A stretch of 64,000 nt of DNA from Typhlomys cinereus (Eukaryota; Chordata; Mammalia; Rodentia; Platacanthomyidae), in NCBI GenBank assembly GCA_023101885.1, contig JALPQD010000242.1, forward strand, positions 2,099,277-2,163,276, in the 5' to 3' direction. The notes beneath the pieces are model-generated. The model did no database searches. It had not been told where the DNA came from and saw nothing but the letters and a program-made list of their open reading frames with translations. This document shows positions 33,961 through 45,786 of this stretch, in pieces. How positions within the stretch are numbered: position 1 is the first letter of the stretch; each line of letters starts with the position of its first letter. The translations under genes were made by a program, and so were the position numbers.

Positions 33961-34473
33961 CTGAGAGTCAATATTTATGCCTAATTTATTCATGATTAAC
34001 TCATTTTTCTTTTTTGGTCCATAATTAAAACTTTATTGAAAAACTGACACCAAAATAGATCATTGTATACTTTATAACTTGAACATAATTGCATTGTCTT
34101 GGTTGAGTCACCAAACCTAAAACTACCTGTGATAAAACACAAATTCAGGAAGCTGCGTGCGTCCATTAGTGCTGCTTTCTTCTCAATGAACAGCTTTCTG
34201 TGAGTCTGGCCTTCCTCCTATGGTTGGCACAGCACAGTTGAAACCTACACCAAGAACCCCGTCTGGGCATGGCTGAAGACCGTGCTGATCTTGTAGCAAC
34301 CTGGACATAGTAAGAATTTGGGCTTTGAACTAGTCTTTTCTTTTTATGACTTTTCTTCTCCTCTTCCAAGTGATCTCTAGCCAAAAGCATGGTAACAGCT
34401 CCACCTCATTTTCCCCGGAACTTCATACTTCCTATTTTCTTCTCTGTGGTAGAATTTGAACATCTGGTTTGGA

Positions 34474-34475
34474 CA

Positions 34476-34532
<57 letters not shown>

Positions 34533-34533
34533 A
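34474..34533. repeat. (CT)n microsatellite
   Basis: About 60 bases of CT with one TTT interruption. Confidence 0.95.
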
Positions 34534-35208
34534 GGAGGAGGCTCATGCACGCTAACAAAGTGTTCTACTATAACCCCCAGCCCTGGTTCAAACCTACAGG
34601 CATTTTGCTTCCATGTTTTCTAGAGCCTCGCTCTGTTCCAATTGTTCTTTAATAAAGCTGTTTCCTGTATTACAGCGGTACGACTTTGTCTTTAATCGGC
34701 TGCACAACCGTCCCATAAAGCTCATTCTTCCATCCTCTCCCACATGTCCCAGTAGCCGAGAACTGGGGTTGTTCAGACCACATCTCCCTTCCCTCCACGG
34801 CGGGTTTCTGGCCTGTCTTTCCTGCTTTGACTTTGGTTCATCATGCAACACTCATTTGGCCATTTCTATGTTCTTTTCGCGGAAGAATCTATTGCATTGA
34901 TTCCATCCTCTCAATTTTTTTTCCTGATGTGTGGTTCTCCGTTGCTGGTTGAATGCATCTGAGTTGTGTGGGAACCTAAGCGTCACACCCACACTGACAG
35001 CCTTTGGCAGGCAGCTGCAGAAAGCATCCCCGGCGAATGACGCACAGTAGCAGCACGGAGAGGCCAGGCATGTGGGTCGCAGATAAAACACCTTTTCTAT
35101 CTCCTCTCTCCCCCTCAGTATCTACATTCCGTTACCAAGTCCTCTCCATTTTAGCACCCAAATACAACCAAACCCACCCACTTTGGCCATCTTTTCTATC
35201 ATCATCTC

Positions 35209-35289
35209 AGGTCAGGAATGGGGTATAGCTTAGTGGCAAAGCACATGCTTACCATGTTGGCGGTCCTAAGTAAAATCCCCAGGGCAGTG

Positions 35290-35340
<51 letters not shown>
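35209..35340 (+). repeat. tRNA-derived SINE head with (AC)n
   Basis: 'aatggggtatagcttagtggcaaagcacatgcttaccatg' is followed by 'gtaaaatccccagggcagtgc' and about 48 bases of (AC)n. It is the same SINE type as 28955-29040. Confidence 0.65.
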
Positions 35341-35341
<1 letters not shown>

Positions 35342-35968
35342 GTGAACAGACAGGTCAGTTCATTCACTGTTTGGCTTTTCTATTAACACCCTTTATACCC
35401 TTAACAGGCCAATCTGATTTCCCTTCTAGCCAATGCAAACATCATTCCAATCAATGACGCTCTACACATTATGCCATTTCACTTGATCCTTCAAAATTCC
35501 CAAGGGGAAGAACCGTTAACTCCATTTTTACATGTGAGGAAAGCTAGGTCCCAAGAAATTAAATAGCTTTCCCAAGATGGCATCAAAGTATGGAAGTTAA
35601 ATGTAAATCCAACTCTCCTTTCAAAATCTGACTTTTATCACAAGCACTATTTGTAATTTATCTTTTATTTTCATATAATATATAGCTCAAAAATTGTATT
35701 AAAAGGAAAAAAAAAGTCCAACTATTTCCTAAACTCAGAACTCAAAATTCTCTACCCACCTTACAGATGCCGACCGTCCCCACTCCCTTTTCTCATGGTC
35801 TACACCAGAGATTAGCAAACTCTAGACAGCAGACCACATTTGGCCTAAGAACTAAAAATGTTTTCACATTTTTGTGATTGAAAAAGAATTCCAGAAAATA
35901 ATATTTTATGGCACATGAAAACCACATAAAATTCATATTTCAGTAACCAAAATATATGATTCATTTAT

Positions 35969-36580
35969 TGTTATAGTTACATCTTAGTGTCAACTTGACA
36001 GTTGCAGACTGTTTGGGGTGCTGCTGTGGAAGGTTAATGGTTGCGATGGCCCCTGAACAAGTCTGCAGGTACTTGATTGATTGCTGTGGCAAACCCAGCC
36101 CATAGTGGGTGGTACTTTCCAGTGGTGGACCAGATAATAGGAGGTTCGAGGAGGAGGGACTTGCTCTTCCCTTTTCTTGTGTCAACTTGCTATGGAGTCC
36201 ACTCTGCGACCATCGTTCGCTTTTAGAGCATCGTGGCCTTCTTTGTGCTGCTGCTGCTGCCTTCATGCTTGGATGACTTGGAGCTTCAACCTTTCCATGT
36301 TGCTGCTGCTCCCGCTGCCTTTGGAGCCTGGTCTCTAGGCCTTGATGCTGTTCTCTGCTCATCGCTGACATCAGAGCCCAGTGTCTTCAACCCTCCAGAA
36401 AAGTAAAGGTTTGAGACCTTCTTGGGATCTTTCGACTTTGTGCAACATTAAGTTCAAGAACGAAGCAGCTACAGGCAGCTACTTTGAAGGGCACTATTTT
36501 TTATTGTAAGTTAATTTAATGAAATTATTTATATATAGTACATTCTATTCTGTTCTTTAGAGAACTCTGACTATAATACA
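35969..36580 (+). repeat. Rodent hAT-like (URR1-style) repeat
   Basis: Begins TGTTATAGTTACATC and contains 'tgtcaacttgacagttgcagac', 'aacccagcccatagtgggtgg' and 'atggagtccactctgcgacc'. It ends near 'agagaactctgactataata'. A (CTG)n stretch at 36246-36315 is internal. Confidence 0.5.
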
Positions 36581-36799
36581 TTCTTGTCAGCAAGTCACAC
36601 TACAACAAAATTGAGCAGTCATGAGAAACTGTGTGGCTCCCAACAGCCAAAATATTCAGTATCTAGCTCCTTACAGAAGGGTTTGTCATCCGCTGGTCTG
36701 TTCTTCTTCATACCTATTTATTGTTTGCGCTAAGTAGCTGTTGAAATTAACCCATGGCCAGCTGGGACCTATGTGCTAAGTGCTCCCCAGAGCTGATTA

Positions 36800-37213
36800 G
36801 GTTCTGTCTTACTATCAACTATGTCTAGCTGGCCTAGTTGGACACAACTGTCAACTTGGCAATTGAAGGCATGACCATTGGGCACAGTTGTGAAGAATTG
36901 GTAGTTGAGTTGAGCCCTGGGCAAGCCTGCAGGAGATTGTCTGATTGGTGGGGAGGGCCCATGGTGGGCAGGACTAGTCACTGGGTGGGAATAAGATGAA
37001 GGGAGTTGGTCAAGGAAGTTGGCATTCTTTGGTATACTTGGTCCAATAGGCTGGTTTGGTAAGGATGTCCCTCTCTGAGTAGTCCTGTGGGTATACGGAT
37101 ATGGCGTGGCCGGTTCCCTTGGCTTCTGGAGCTAGAATCATAAGCCAGAATAACACCCCTTGTTCCTCAAGCCGTTTGCTGGTGGACTTCCCTGCAGCAG
37201 GCAGGGTACTGCA
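36800..37213 (+). repeat. ~420-bp TG...CA repeat family, diverged
   Basis: Contains 'caactgtcaacttggcaattgaagg', 'gcctgcaggagattgtctgattggtgggg', 'ggcattctttggtatacttggtcc' and 'gtttgctggtggacttccctgcagcaggcagggtactgcaata', the family order. Both ends are eroded. Confidence 0.6.
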
Positions 37214-37584
37214 ATACTACATGACCTGACAGACAGGAAAAGTGAATCTCAGGTGACACTGGCAAACCTATCAATGACAGCCACTCGATTCCTTGATAAG
37301 CTTTTCGAATAACAGTACAAAGAAATAACTTTCCCAAGCTCCCAAGACTAGCAAAAAAAAAAAAAAAAAAAAAAAAAGCAGACACAAGATTCAAACCCAC
37401 TAGTCAGATTCCAGGACCTAGATTCCCTTTTATTATGCTACACTGTCTTTCTAGAGAGCCAAAGAACTTGGGATTCCAGATACTATTTAAATGTTCAGAA
37501 GGAGCCCACCTCAAATATAAGGTAAGATTCTATTAAATTCTTTTCACGTCTTAAGCACTACTGAATACATCTTAATCCTCATAA

Positions 37585-37611
37585 TCTTTTTTTTATTCAA
37601 TTGTGCATGTA

Positions 37612-37659
<48 letters not shown>

Positions 37660-37868
37660 ACCATGGACGAATTCGGGGAACCACCATGGACCGCCTCCAC
37701 CTCCTCCTTGTTTACTCTGCCTGGAGATTCACAGGCTCCGCCCCACCAGGACCAGAAACGCAGGCCGCCCCGCTTCCACCTGGCATCTATATGTGGGGTC
37801 TAGGATCCGAACTCAGGACCTTCCACCTGCAAGGCAGAGGCTTAACCCCTGAGCCACCTCTCCAGCCC
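37585..37868 (-). repeat. IDL-Geo-type SINE, young subfamily, with target duplication
   Basis: Reverse copy with (GT)n at 37615-37656. The 18-mer TTAATCCTCATAATCTTT is found on both sides (37571 and 37869), showing a recent insertion. Confidence 0.9.
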
Positions 37869-38149
37869 CTTAATCCTCATAATCTTTACAGAGAATTATA
37901 TCCCAAATCTTTCACAAATTATAAAACTGAGGTCAAGAAAAAAGTTAAGTTTCTGAATAATTCATAAGCTTAATTATGCCACACCTGAGGGGTGATAAGG
38001 AAGCACTAAGACTTATAGACTAAGCCCGCAGATATGCAAAGTCGTGGCCTTATTTCTTCTTATCTGGTTCAGCTTTGGTAACAAAGCCCCCACCTTCCAT
38101 TCCTGGAAGTTTTATTTTAACATCATTTTCAGGTGATTCAATATCTTCA

Positions 38150-38300
38150 GTTAGAAAGTTTGGTAAGGTATTCAACTTTATTAGTCAGCATGGAAATGCA
38201 AATTAAAACTGAAAGTCACATCACCACACAGCATGATAAAAATAAAGTTATATCCAATGAAGATGTCTGATAACTAGACTCTCACTTACTGATGCTAGAA
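38150..38300 (+). repeat. Old LINE-1 ORF2 fragment
   Basis: 'ttagtcagcatggaaatgcaaattaaaactgaaagtcacatcaccacac' is the characteristic LINE-1 ORF2 phrase near the 3' end of the gene. The right boundary is not clear and the fragment may extend further. Confidence 0.5.
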
Positions 38301-38980
38301 GTTCTTATCACTACTTTGGAACCCTGCTTGGCAGCTAAAGCGACACGCTACAGCTGGCATACACCAGCTCGAAGAAGCAACAGTTAAGTTTTTAGGAATC
38401 TTGGGAGTCAATTGATGTTGCACTGTGGTCTAAAATTTGAACAGAATGAGAGTACTGGGAAGACTTCCCAAAGAGACCTGAGCCAGTTGTTCAAACACAT
38501 CAACACACCCATGGGTCCTTTGTGCCAAGCTCTACCTGCACATATCCTAGCACATGCTCCTGGAAGATTCCCTCTAGAAACCTACAGACACTCCCCAAGA
38601 CTCTCATAGGAGACATACTCAGCACCAACACTAGTTGTAATGGGTTCAATACAGAAACCCAAATATGTGCAATAGAATCATCAAATGGTTGTTTCGTTCA
38701 GTAGAACACTGCCTGCCATCCCCGTGAATCTCAGCATACAGCACAAATGAAAGGCGATGTGCTGATTCACTTACATGGAAATCAAAACGGGCCACACTCA
38801 GCTCCAAGCACTAGTGTCAGGAATGAGGGGCGTGGTCACCTAGCAGGGAGGGGAGCAAGGGCTGAGACACATCGTGACCAAGAGATGCTATTGCTCCCCC
38901 AAATGCTGGCTATATAACTGTTTACTTTGTGGGAAAAAATTCACCAATAAAATGTTCAGTTAAAAAAAAAATCAACCGCA

Positions 38981-39243
38981 GGGGCTGGAGAGATGGCTCA
39001 GGGGTTAAGATTCTGATGCACAAGCAGAAGGTCCTGAGTTCAGATTCCCTGATCCCACATAAAAATGCCAGGCAGAAATGGAGTGACTTGCACTTCTGAC
39101 TCTGAAAGGTGGACCCTGGGAAATCCCAGAGCAAGCAAAAAGGAGGTAGAAGCAATCCAGGATGATTCCCGAGGTCACTCTTGTCCCTGCACAGAGACAG
39201 TGTCCTCTGATACACACACGCACATGCACAAAAATAAATGAAA
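38981..39243 (+). repeat. IDL-Geo-type SINE, older subfamily
   Basis: 'ggggctggagagatggctcaggggttaagattctg', 'gtcctgagttcagattccc', 'gaggtagaagcaatccaggatgattcccgaggtcact', a short CA tract and an A-rich tail. Confidence 0.85.
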
Positions 39244-42200
39244 AAGAAATCAATCACTTTATCATTGGATTTCTATATGAAAGGTAAAAACCTTTGACTT
39301 CAATCCCTTAAGAACTAAAAATGGGCAGCAATACATCACACACACATACATTTTTTTTTAAAGAAAATAATTTTCACTGGCAGGACTTAAACTCTGATGC
39401 AGCCAGGGGTGGTGGAGAAATGCAAATGGACTCACATGCAAATGGACTCCTCACTTAGATCCGCTGCTGGGCATGCGTGCCAATAGCGGTATCTGTTGCT
39501 TTTACGCCTCCACATGTAAATGCTTCCTGTTTCTTCTTGTGGTGCTGCACATCCATTACTGTCTGGGAATGAGCAGACACGTTCTTTTTGGGGTTTTTTT
39601 TTCATATATCTCATTTGCAGTTTAGTTTGAACAAAGATAATGATACCTTCTTTGATGAAAAACAGACAGCAATACTGTATATAGTCTGTACACGGGTGAA
39701 AGCTCATGTGTCATCAGCTCTGATTCTTTTTATTGAAACTGAGATAGAAATCTTTTTATTGAAACCGATAGAAAAATAAAACAAAAAAGTGGTAAAAATA
39801 AAATAAAATATCTTCATGGCTTTGAGGTTAAGCAAAGTCTTTGGCCAGAACAGCAAAAGGCTGATTCACGATAGGAGGGTTCAAGGTCTGGGGTACAGCT
39901 CAGGAGAATGCTTGCTAGCACCCCCGAGAAGACATGGGAGAGCAGGGATTAATTAGATCTCATTAAAATAAATAATTTTACTCTGCAAAAGACATTGCTA
40001 AGGGAATGAAACAATCTACATACTTGTAGATTGTAGAAAAAATACTTGTAAATAAAGTATATAAGAAAGCAGTAAACCAAGAATGTGATTTTTCACTTGG
40101 AAATGTACCATGTGGGCACTGCTGTACTGTGCTTGGGGATGCGAGTTCTTTTACAACTTTTTATGGACTTTGGGATTTTTTTCCCCTATCTTTGCAATTC
40201 TAATTATCCTAATGCAATATAATTGATAAAACTTTTCAAGAAAACAATTTGACTAATCTATAAACAGGTATCACAATGTATAAACCTTCAACAAAGGAAT
40301 TCCATTTCCAGTTTTTCCTAAGAAAATCTATATGTGAATCTTCACGGGATGAGGCAATTTTCACATCTATTTAAATAATGAAAAGCTGGAAATAACTGGA
40401 GGATGAATTAATATATTATGATGAACTCAGAATATAAAATACAATAAAGTCACATGAAAGTAAGCCATAGAAGAATATTTATTGGCATGGGAAATGTTAA
40501 CAATATACTTCTATATGAAATATGTAGGATATAAAACACTATATACAGTTTAATATCATTTTGGTGGAAAGAAAAATAGCCATATATACAAAATCATGCC
40601 TAAGAAAAAAATAATAAATGTATACACGTAACGTTTCTGGCACCTCTACAGTGGGATTAGGGGGCTTTGCACAACTCTCCCAGTGAACCTCGCTGCCTCC
40701 TCTGCTTCCTGCAATCGCCGCAACAGGCTCCCATGATGCTCGGCTCCAAGCAGTCCTGATACAGCAAAGATACTACTTGCTTTTATATACTGGCATATAG
40801 AAATAGTTTTAACCAACGTGATATAAAAATTCCAGAGCACAGACCTGATTATAGAAAATTATTATTTAGGGAACTGGCATACCCTCTATGTAGGATTTTT
40901 CTCTATTTCAAATAGAGAAAAATATGCTATCATTAGTCAGCTTTCACCAATGCCAAAATATGAAATAATTCAGGATTCAAAACTGGAGATTTTTGGATCT
41001 CACCTCTTACTAGATAAATGACTAATAGTAAGAGTTTAGGGTTTTGTTCCATAAAAGTCATTAGTAATCTTATAAAGTAAGCAGAAATAACATAAAGGGA
41101 AAATGAGACTTTAGAAATAAAAGGTATGTTTTCTTCTACAAGGACTCAAATAAATGCTGGTTAAAATGGAGAGAAAGAAATTAAAATTTAGTGTGGCAGA
41201 AAAAATTAACTCCTTTCTTCCATGAAGCATCAAATTCTCATTGTATTTTAACTCTCTTCACAAGGCTGAGATATAAAGATTATGAAATTATTTTGATGTT
41301 AATAAATGTATTCTAACTTCCTTAATTTTTTTAAATTAATACATAGGACATATTTAACATTTCATGGAAACACGTAAATATTCCAAGTATATTTTTAGGT
41401 CACTGTACAACTCTTGGCAATTTACAGGTCAGCCGGCACATCTGCTCAGCTTCTTTGTGTGGGATCTGGGGATCTGCACTCAGGTCCTCTTGCTTTTGGT
41501 AACTTATAACACTAAAGAATGTTGAAAAGTAGTATCTTCTGCTCGGAATCCATCCTCGTGTAAAGCTGCTCACCAAGTCTCACGGGGAAGATCAAGCAGG
41601 AATATGAGTCTGTGAGATCGACAGGCGCCAACCTCTGCCTCTCTCCATGCTCAGCGCCAACCAAAGCTGCCTCTTCATCTCCAGCTCTCTGGGAAGGGCC
41701 CAGACAGGTGTGTGAGCAGGTGACCCACTGAGCAATTGCTGGCATCATATCTGAAAGGCAGCAGTGCAAGCCTTACCTATAGCTCAAAGGTGGATTCATT
41801 TTCTAATGCATGTAACTTACAGGTAAAAGAAAACAGTGATTAAAAAAAAAAAAGACTTGATAAGAATGGAAGACAGCCTTAATTTTTCTAATCAAAAAGT
41901 GTGCTCCTCCTTCTCTCCACAAAAATCATGGAAATAAAAACTATGGCTGGATCACAGATGGGAAGCGTGCAGCCAACCTGCCCCAGTCTTGCTCTGCCCA
42001 CGTGGTGTCTGCCACCTGTATCTCGTTCTACAAATGTCCATTAACCACAGCACAGCTTGTACTAACACAAGAAAGACACCAGAATATTCATAGAATACCT
42101 GGAGTGGAAGGCCTACCAACACTCCACGTTCACTGCTTCACATTACAAGAATTAAAACAGGAAAAGCAGAGGCTGGAAAATCTCTTTTTAAAATTTCACA

Positions 42201-42872
42201 ATCACCAATTTGCAACAGAAATTGAGTCATGACACTTAGCTAACAAATGTTAGAGCTATCACTTTAGTACATAATCACATATGGATGTTCCTGGATTTTC
42301 ACTTAATCTATTACTCAATGAACGTAAGTTAAAAGTGGCCTATTACGAGCTAAAACCCCAAGAAAGAATCTCTCCAAGATCACACTGCAACGAGCTCCCA
42401 CTCCAACGAGCCATAAACCGCTGCAATAGAAACATTGGTTTAACAGTATGAGAACTCCATGACAAGAAGTCAGGTATCCGTCCTCGGGAGAAACTTCTTC
42501 GCACTCACAAAGGCCCCTGAAATGGGCAGCTGGTCAGAAATGACCCTGGGCAGCCATCACCTTCCTACCGTAATACGGAGAGGTGATGAAGCTCACGTTA
42601 CTTCTCCCAAGCCTGAAACACCGTGAGAGCAGCACCACGTCTCCATTTTTGGCCGATGACACAACCAAAGAGGACAGTGCTGGTATGCAAGATGGAGCGC
42701 GGGATGAGCGCAGGATGGAGCTCAGGACAGAGCGCGGGACGAGTGCAGGACGAGCGGCCCGTGGAACTGTGTGCAGGACGGACACTCAGGGACACGCTCT
42801 TTCCTACGTTCCTTGATGACGATGGGATGTGTGCATCAGGATGGTCGGATTAGCCTTCCAAAGTCTTGAGTA
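39244..42872. other. IMPACT 3'-flanking / 3'-UTR region
   Basis: No further coding exon was recognised. The part nearest 42873 should include the IMPACT 3' untranslated region on the minus strand. I see no unambiguous polyadenylation signal close by; an AATAAA on the gene strand occurs at 40478-40483, 2.4 kb away, and would imply a long 3' UTR. A SINE-like phrase is at 39886-39935. Confidence 0.3.
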
Positions 42873-42941
42873 TTAGTGCTCACTCCTCTTCTTATCCTTT
42901 TTTACTTTTTTGTTCTTTCCCAAATTCTTAGATGATTCATC
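42873..42941 (-). CDS. IMPACT: IMPACT terminal coding exon (C-terminal basic tail)
   Basis: 69 bases with the acceptor 'ctttttcag|GATGAATC', encoding DESSKNLGKNKKVKKDKKRS-EH and stop TAA. The lysine-rich tail closely follows the human and mouse IMPACT C-termini. Phase 0 joins the preceding exon. It lies outside the folded domain and is probably disordered. Confidence 0.95.
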   Translation of the reverse strand, partial: DESSKNLGKNKKVKKDKKRSEH

Positions 42942-43565
42942 CTGAAAAAGACAAAACCAATACAGTACGTCTGCACACAAGTGTAGTCAGTCTAATTCCA
43001 ACGGTCAGGTTCTAATCCTGAGATTAACAGCAGGCAGAAGCTTCATGCTGTTCAGACCCTGTGTGTCTATTATAATATTTCTACGATATTCTATGTTCTG
43101 TTGTTTCTATAATGTTATATTCTGTTATACTATAACTGTCTATGTAGTATTTTCATGGCGATCAATGATAATTAGAAAAAAAATCTTCATCTAGATCAAC
43201 GCTTGAACAATTTCATTATTAGTTAATCCATTTCCTTTTCCCCCAGTAAAGCTTAGGTAGACATGAACATACTTAGACTATGAAGCAAAATATGCTGGAA
43301 TTATGAAGGAGGTGTCTAAGGACATGCAAGGAACATGCTTTGGCACTAACAAAGCAAATCAGGGTTTCCTACATCAAGAACATCAAGTCAGCGCAACCTT
43401 AGCTACCATCTCTCTGGGACTGGACTGCAGGGCCTCTCGGAGGCCATTCTCCAGCTTCTGAACCTGCAGCTTCACTCACCCACATTATCACTCATTCTGC
43501 ATCTTCTTTCAGTAATTTCACAGGCACTAAGAAACTCTCTAATCTCTCACACGGCAGCTACTTAC

Positions 43566-43700
43566 AGCTGAGCTTGTATAGTTCTTGTCCACTAGGATGT
43601 TTCGGGCACAGTTGTTGATGTGTTTAAAGCGATCAGGTCCCAGCAGAATCCCTCCATACCAGCGAGATACTACCACCATGACATTCCTCACATTCAAAAT
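43566..43700 (-). CDS. IMPACT: IMPACT exon: core of the UPF0029/YigZ-like domain
   Basis: 135 bases, 45 codons in phase 0 at both ends (acceptor 'ctgacaacag|ATTTTG', donor 'TCAGCT|GTAAG'). It encodes ILNVRNVMVVVSRWYGGILL, the signature strand-loop of the ancient UPF0029 family (V-x-V-x-R-[YW]-[FY]-G-G-I), then GPDRFKHINNCARNILVDKN. This domain is conserved from bacteria (YigZ) to mammals. In IMPACT it is the C-terminal half, while the N-terminal RWD domain contacts GCN1. Conservation is very high, so the gene appears to be under normal constraint. Confidence 0.97.
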
Positions 43701-44576
43701 CTGTTGTCAGAAGCATCATTAGACACACAGACATGTACAGACGTGAGCTTGAAAGAAGAACACAGAGAAAACTACACATAAAATTCCCCACTGACTTTAA
43801 TGGTAAGCACGTGACTGTGAGCTGAATAAGGTGATGAACAATGGCTCAGAGGTGAAGGTTAAAAAGGGAAAAGTCTGCATCAGTTCCATGCCTGCCAGAC
43901 ACCGCCTTTAAAGCGCCACCTCCCAGCACACAGGCCCCACAGCTCCTAACTCAACCTAATGGGAAGAAAAAGCTCCACATCCAACAGCAGAAGCCACAGG
44001 AACTACTTGAGCACAAACACACTCTTAACACTAATGGACAATGACTGGTCGCCAGACAGATGAAAAAAATCCAGCAACATGAATGAAAGACAGGACGAGA
44101 TAACCAAGATGAACCAGGAACATGTATGGCTGAGAACATTGGAATAAAGAAACTAGTTAATACATATAAAGAAATTTTAGAAACAGTTAAGGCAAAAAAA
44201 CAGAACAAGGTTGTATGAAAAATAAAAATAGAATAGGACTTACAAAACTTAAATACATGATTGATTAAAAAATGTGAATCAATGGAAACTTTGGAAGACA
44301 GTTTTAAAAATGTATCATGGCATAAAGACAGTAAGAAAAAATTTAATTTTCAAAAATGAAACATTCTGGATCTTTTCAGAAGTTTCAGTATCTTACAGGA
44401 GCTCCATAAAGATAGACAAAAGGGGGGAGGTCCTTTTTTTCTTTTCTTTTTTTCAGCTACGGGTTAACCTTCAGGGAGGAGAGCACTGGACCATGGGGTG
44501 GGGGGAGCCTAGGGGCAGAGACTAAGGTGGAGACAGTCATCACGGCCAGACCACTCGGGCACCACCGCCCACTCAC

Positions 44577-44667
44577 CTCCATAAGGTGCAGCAGCCGCCC
44601 CCCTGCTGCCGTCTCGCCGTCATCCTCACAGTCCTGCAGGAAGGTTTGCTTATCCTCACAGTATATT
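44577..44667 (-). CDS. IMPACT: IMPACT exon: UPF0029 DDGE motif
   Basis: 91 bases completing the Arg codon begun in the previous exon, then 30 codons IYCEDKQTFL...RLLHLME. It contains CEDDGETAAGGR, the DDGE-x-(2)-x-GGR signature of the UPF0029/YigZ fold. Splice sites are 'cttttag|AATATAC' and 'ATGGAG|GTGAGT'. Confidence 0.97.
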
Positions 44668-45024
44668 CTAAAAGACAAGTCACAAGTCAAAGTGTAATGA
44701 AATACATCACACATAAGGTATTCCTCACAGCTTATTGTAATCAGCATGACTGCTTCCAGAATGAGCATGCACGCCCTAAAGTCTACCCTAAACTCTATAT
44801 GCTCCATCTTCATGGATGAAGCATGTTCACTTTTTTCATACATGGAAAGGCTGGGAATCAGAAATGTTGTTTTAAGGGAAAATGAATATAAAACCTATCT
44901 CTTACCTGACTCAACCTTACACCTAGGAGGTAAAGAGAGTCACTGAAAAGCAGCTACTGAATATATATTGCATAGAAGCATTATTAAAATAAATGGGTCT
45001 ACAAAGAGATATAGAAGCAGCAGG

Positions 45025-45263
45025 AGGAGCTGAAGAGATGGCTCAGGGGTTAAGACTCTGCTTGCAAGCAGAACGTCCTGAGTTCCAATCCCAGGTCCCA
45101 TGTAAAAACATCAGGCAGAAACGGCAGCAGCCTGAACTTCTGGCCCTGGTGGGCGGAATTTGGAAAATCCCAGATCGAAGCAAGATGGAGATAGATCAAT
45201 CAAGGATGATTTCCAAAGTCACCTTTGGTCCTCCAAGGGACACACAGTGCCCTCTCTCACTAT

Positions 45264-45310
<47 letters not shown>

Positions 45311-45340
45311 CACAGTAAATAAGTAAATAAATTTTTTAAA
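45025..45340 (+). repeat. IDL-Geo-type SINE, older subfamily
   Basis: 'gctgaagagatggctcaggggttaagactctgc', 'gtcctgagttccaatccc', 'cctggtgggcggaatttggaaaatccc', 'ggatgatttccaaagtcacctttggtcctcc', (AC)n at about 45265-45315, then an AAATAAGTAAATAAAT tail. Confidence 0.85.
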
Positions 45341-45786
45341 AAAGCAGCAGCAGGTGGCTCACTCCTGTCTTCAAAGAACCTAAAGTCTATCAAAAGAACG
45401 AAAAGTCCACGAAGAAGATGAGCCTAGCCTAAGTTCAGTCTGTCCTCCTTTTTCCAGCCGCCAAGCTTTTCTCTACTGTCTCCATTCTGACCAAGAATTA
45501 AGACTTATTTTTCTCTTTAAAAAATTTCTCCTGGATAGTTGTCAGTACTAGAGACATTAAATTGATGGATTTTTACCCATTTAAATCATGTAGAGATTTG
45601 ACATTCAGAATAACTTAGGATTTCACTGTAGAGAATAAGTCTACAAATGAGGGCTAAATACAAGAAAGGAAAGAGAGAGTGATCCACATGTGGTGCCGAC
45701 CAAGGTATGGACACCATCTAGTGGATTTTTCAGGTCCATACAATGAAAGATACTCTTCTAAAAAAAAAGCTAGAAATGTTCTATTT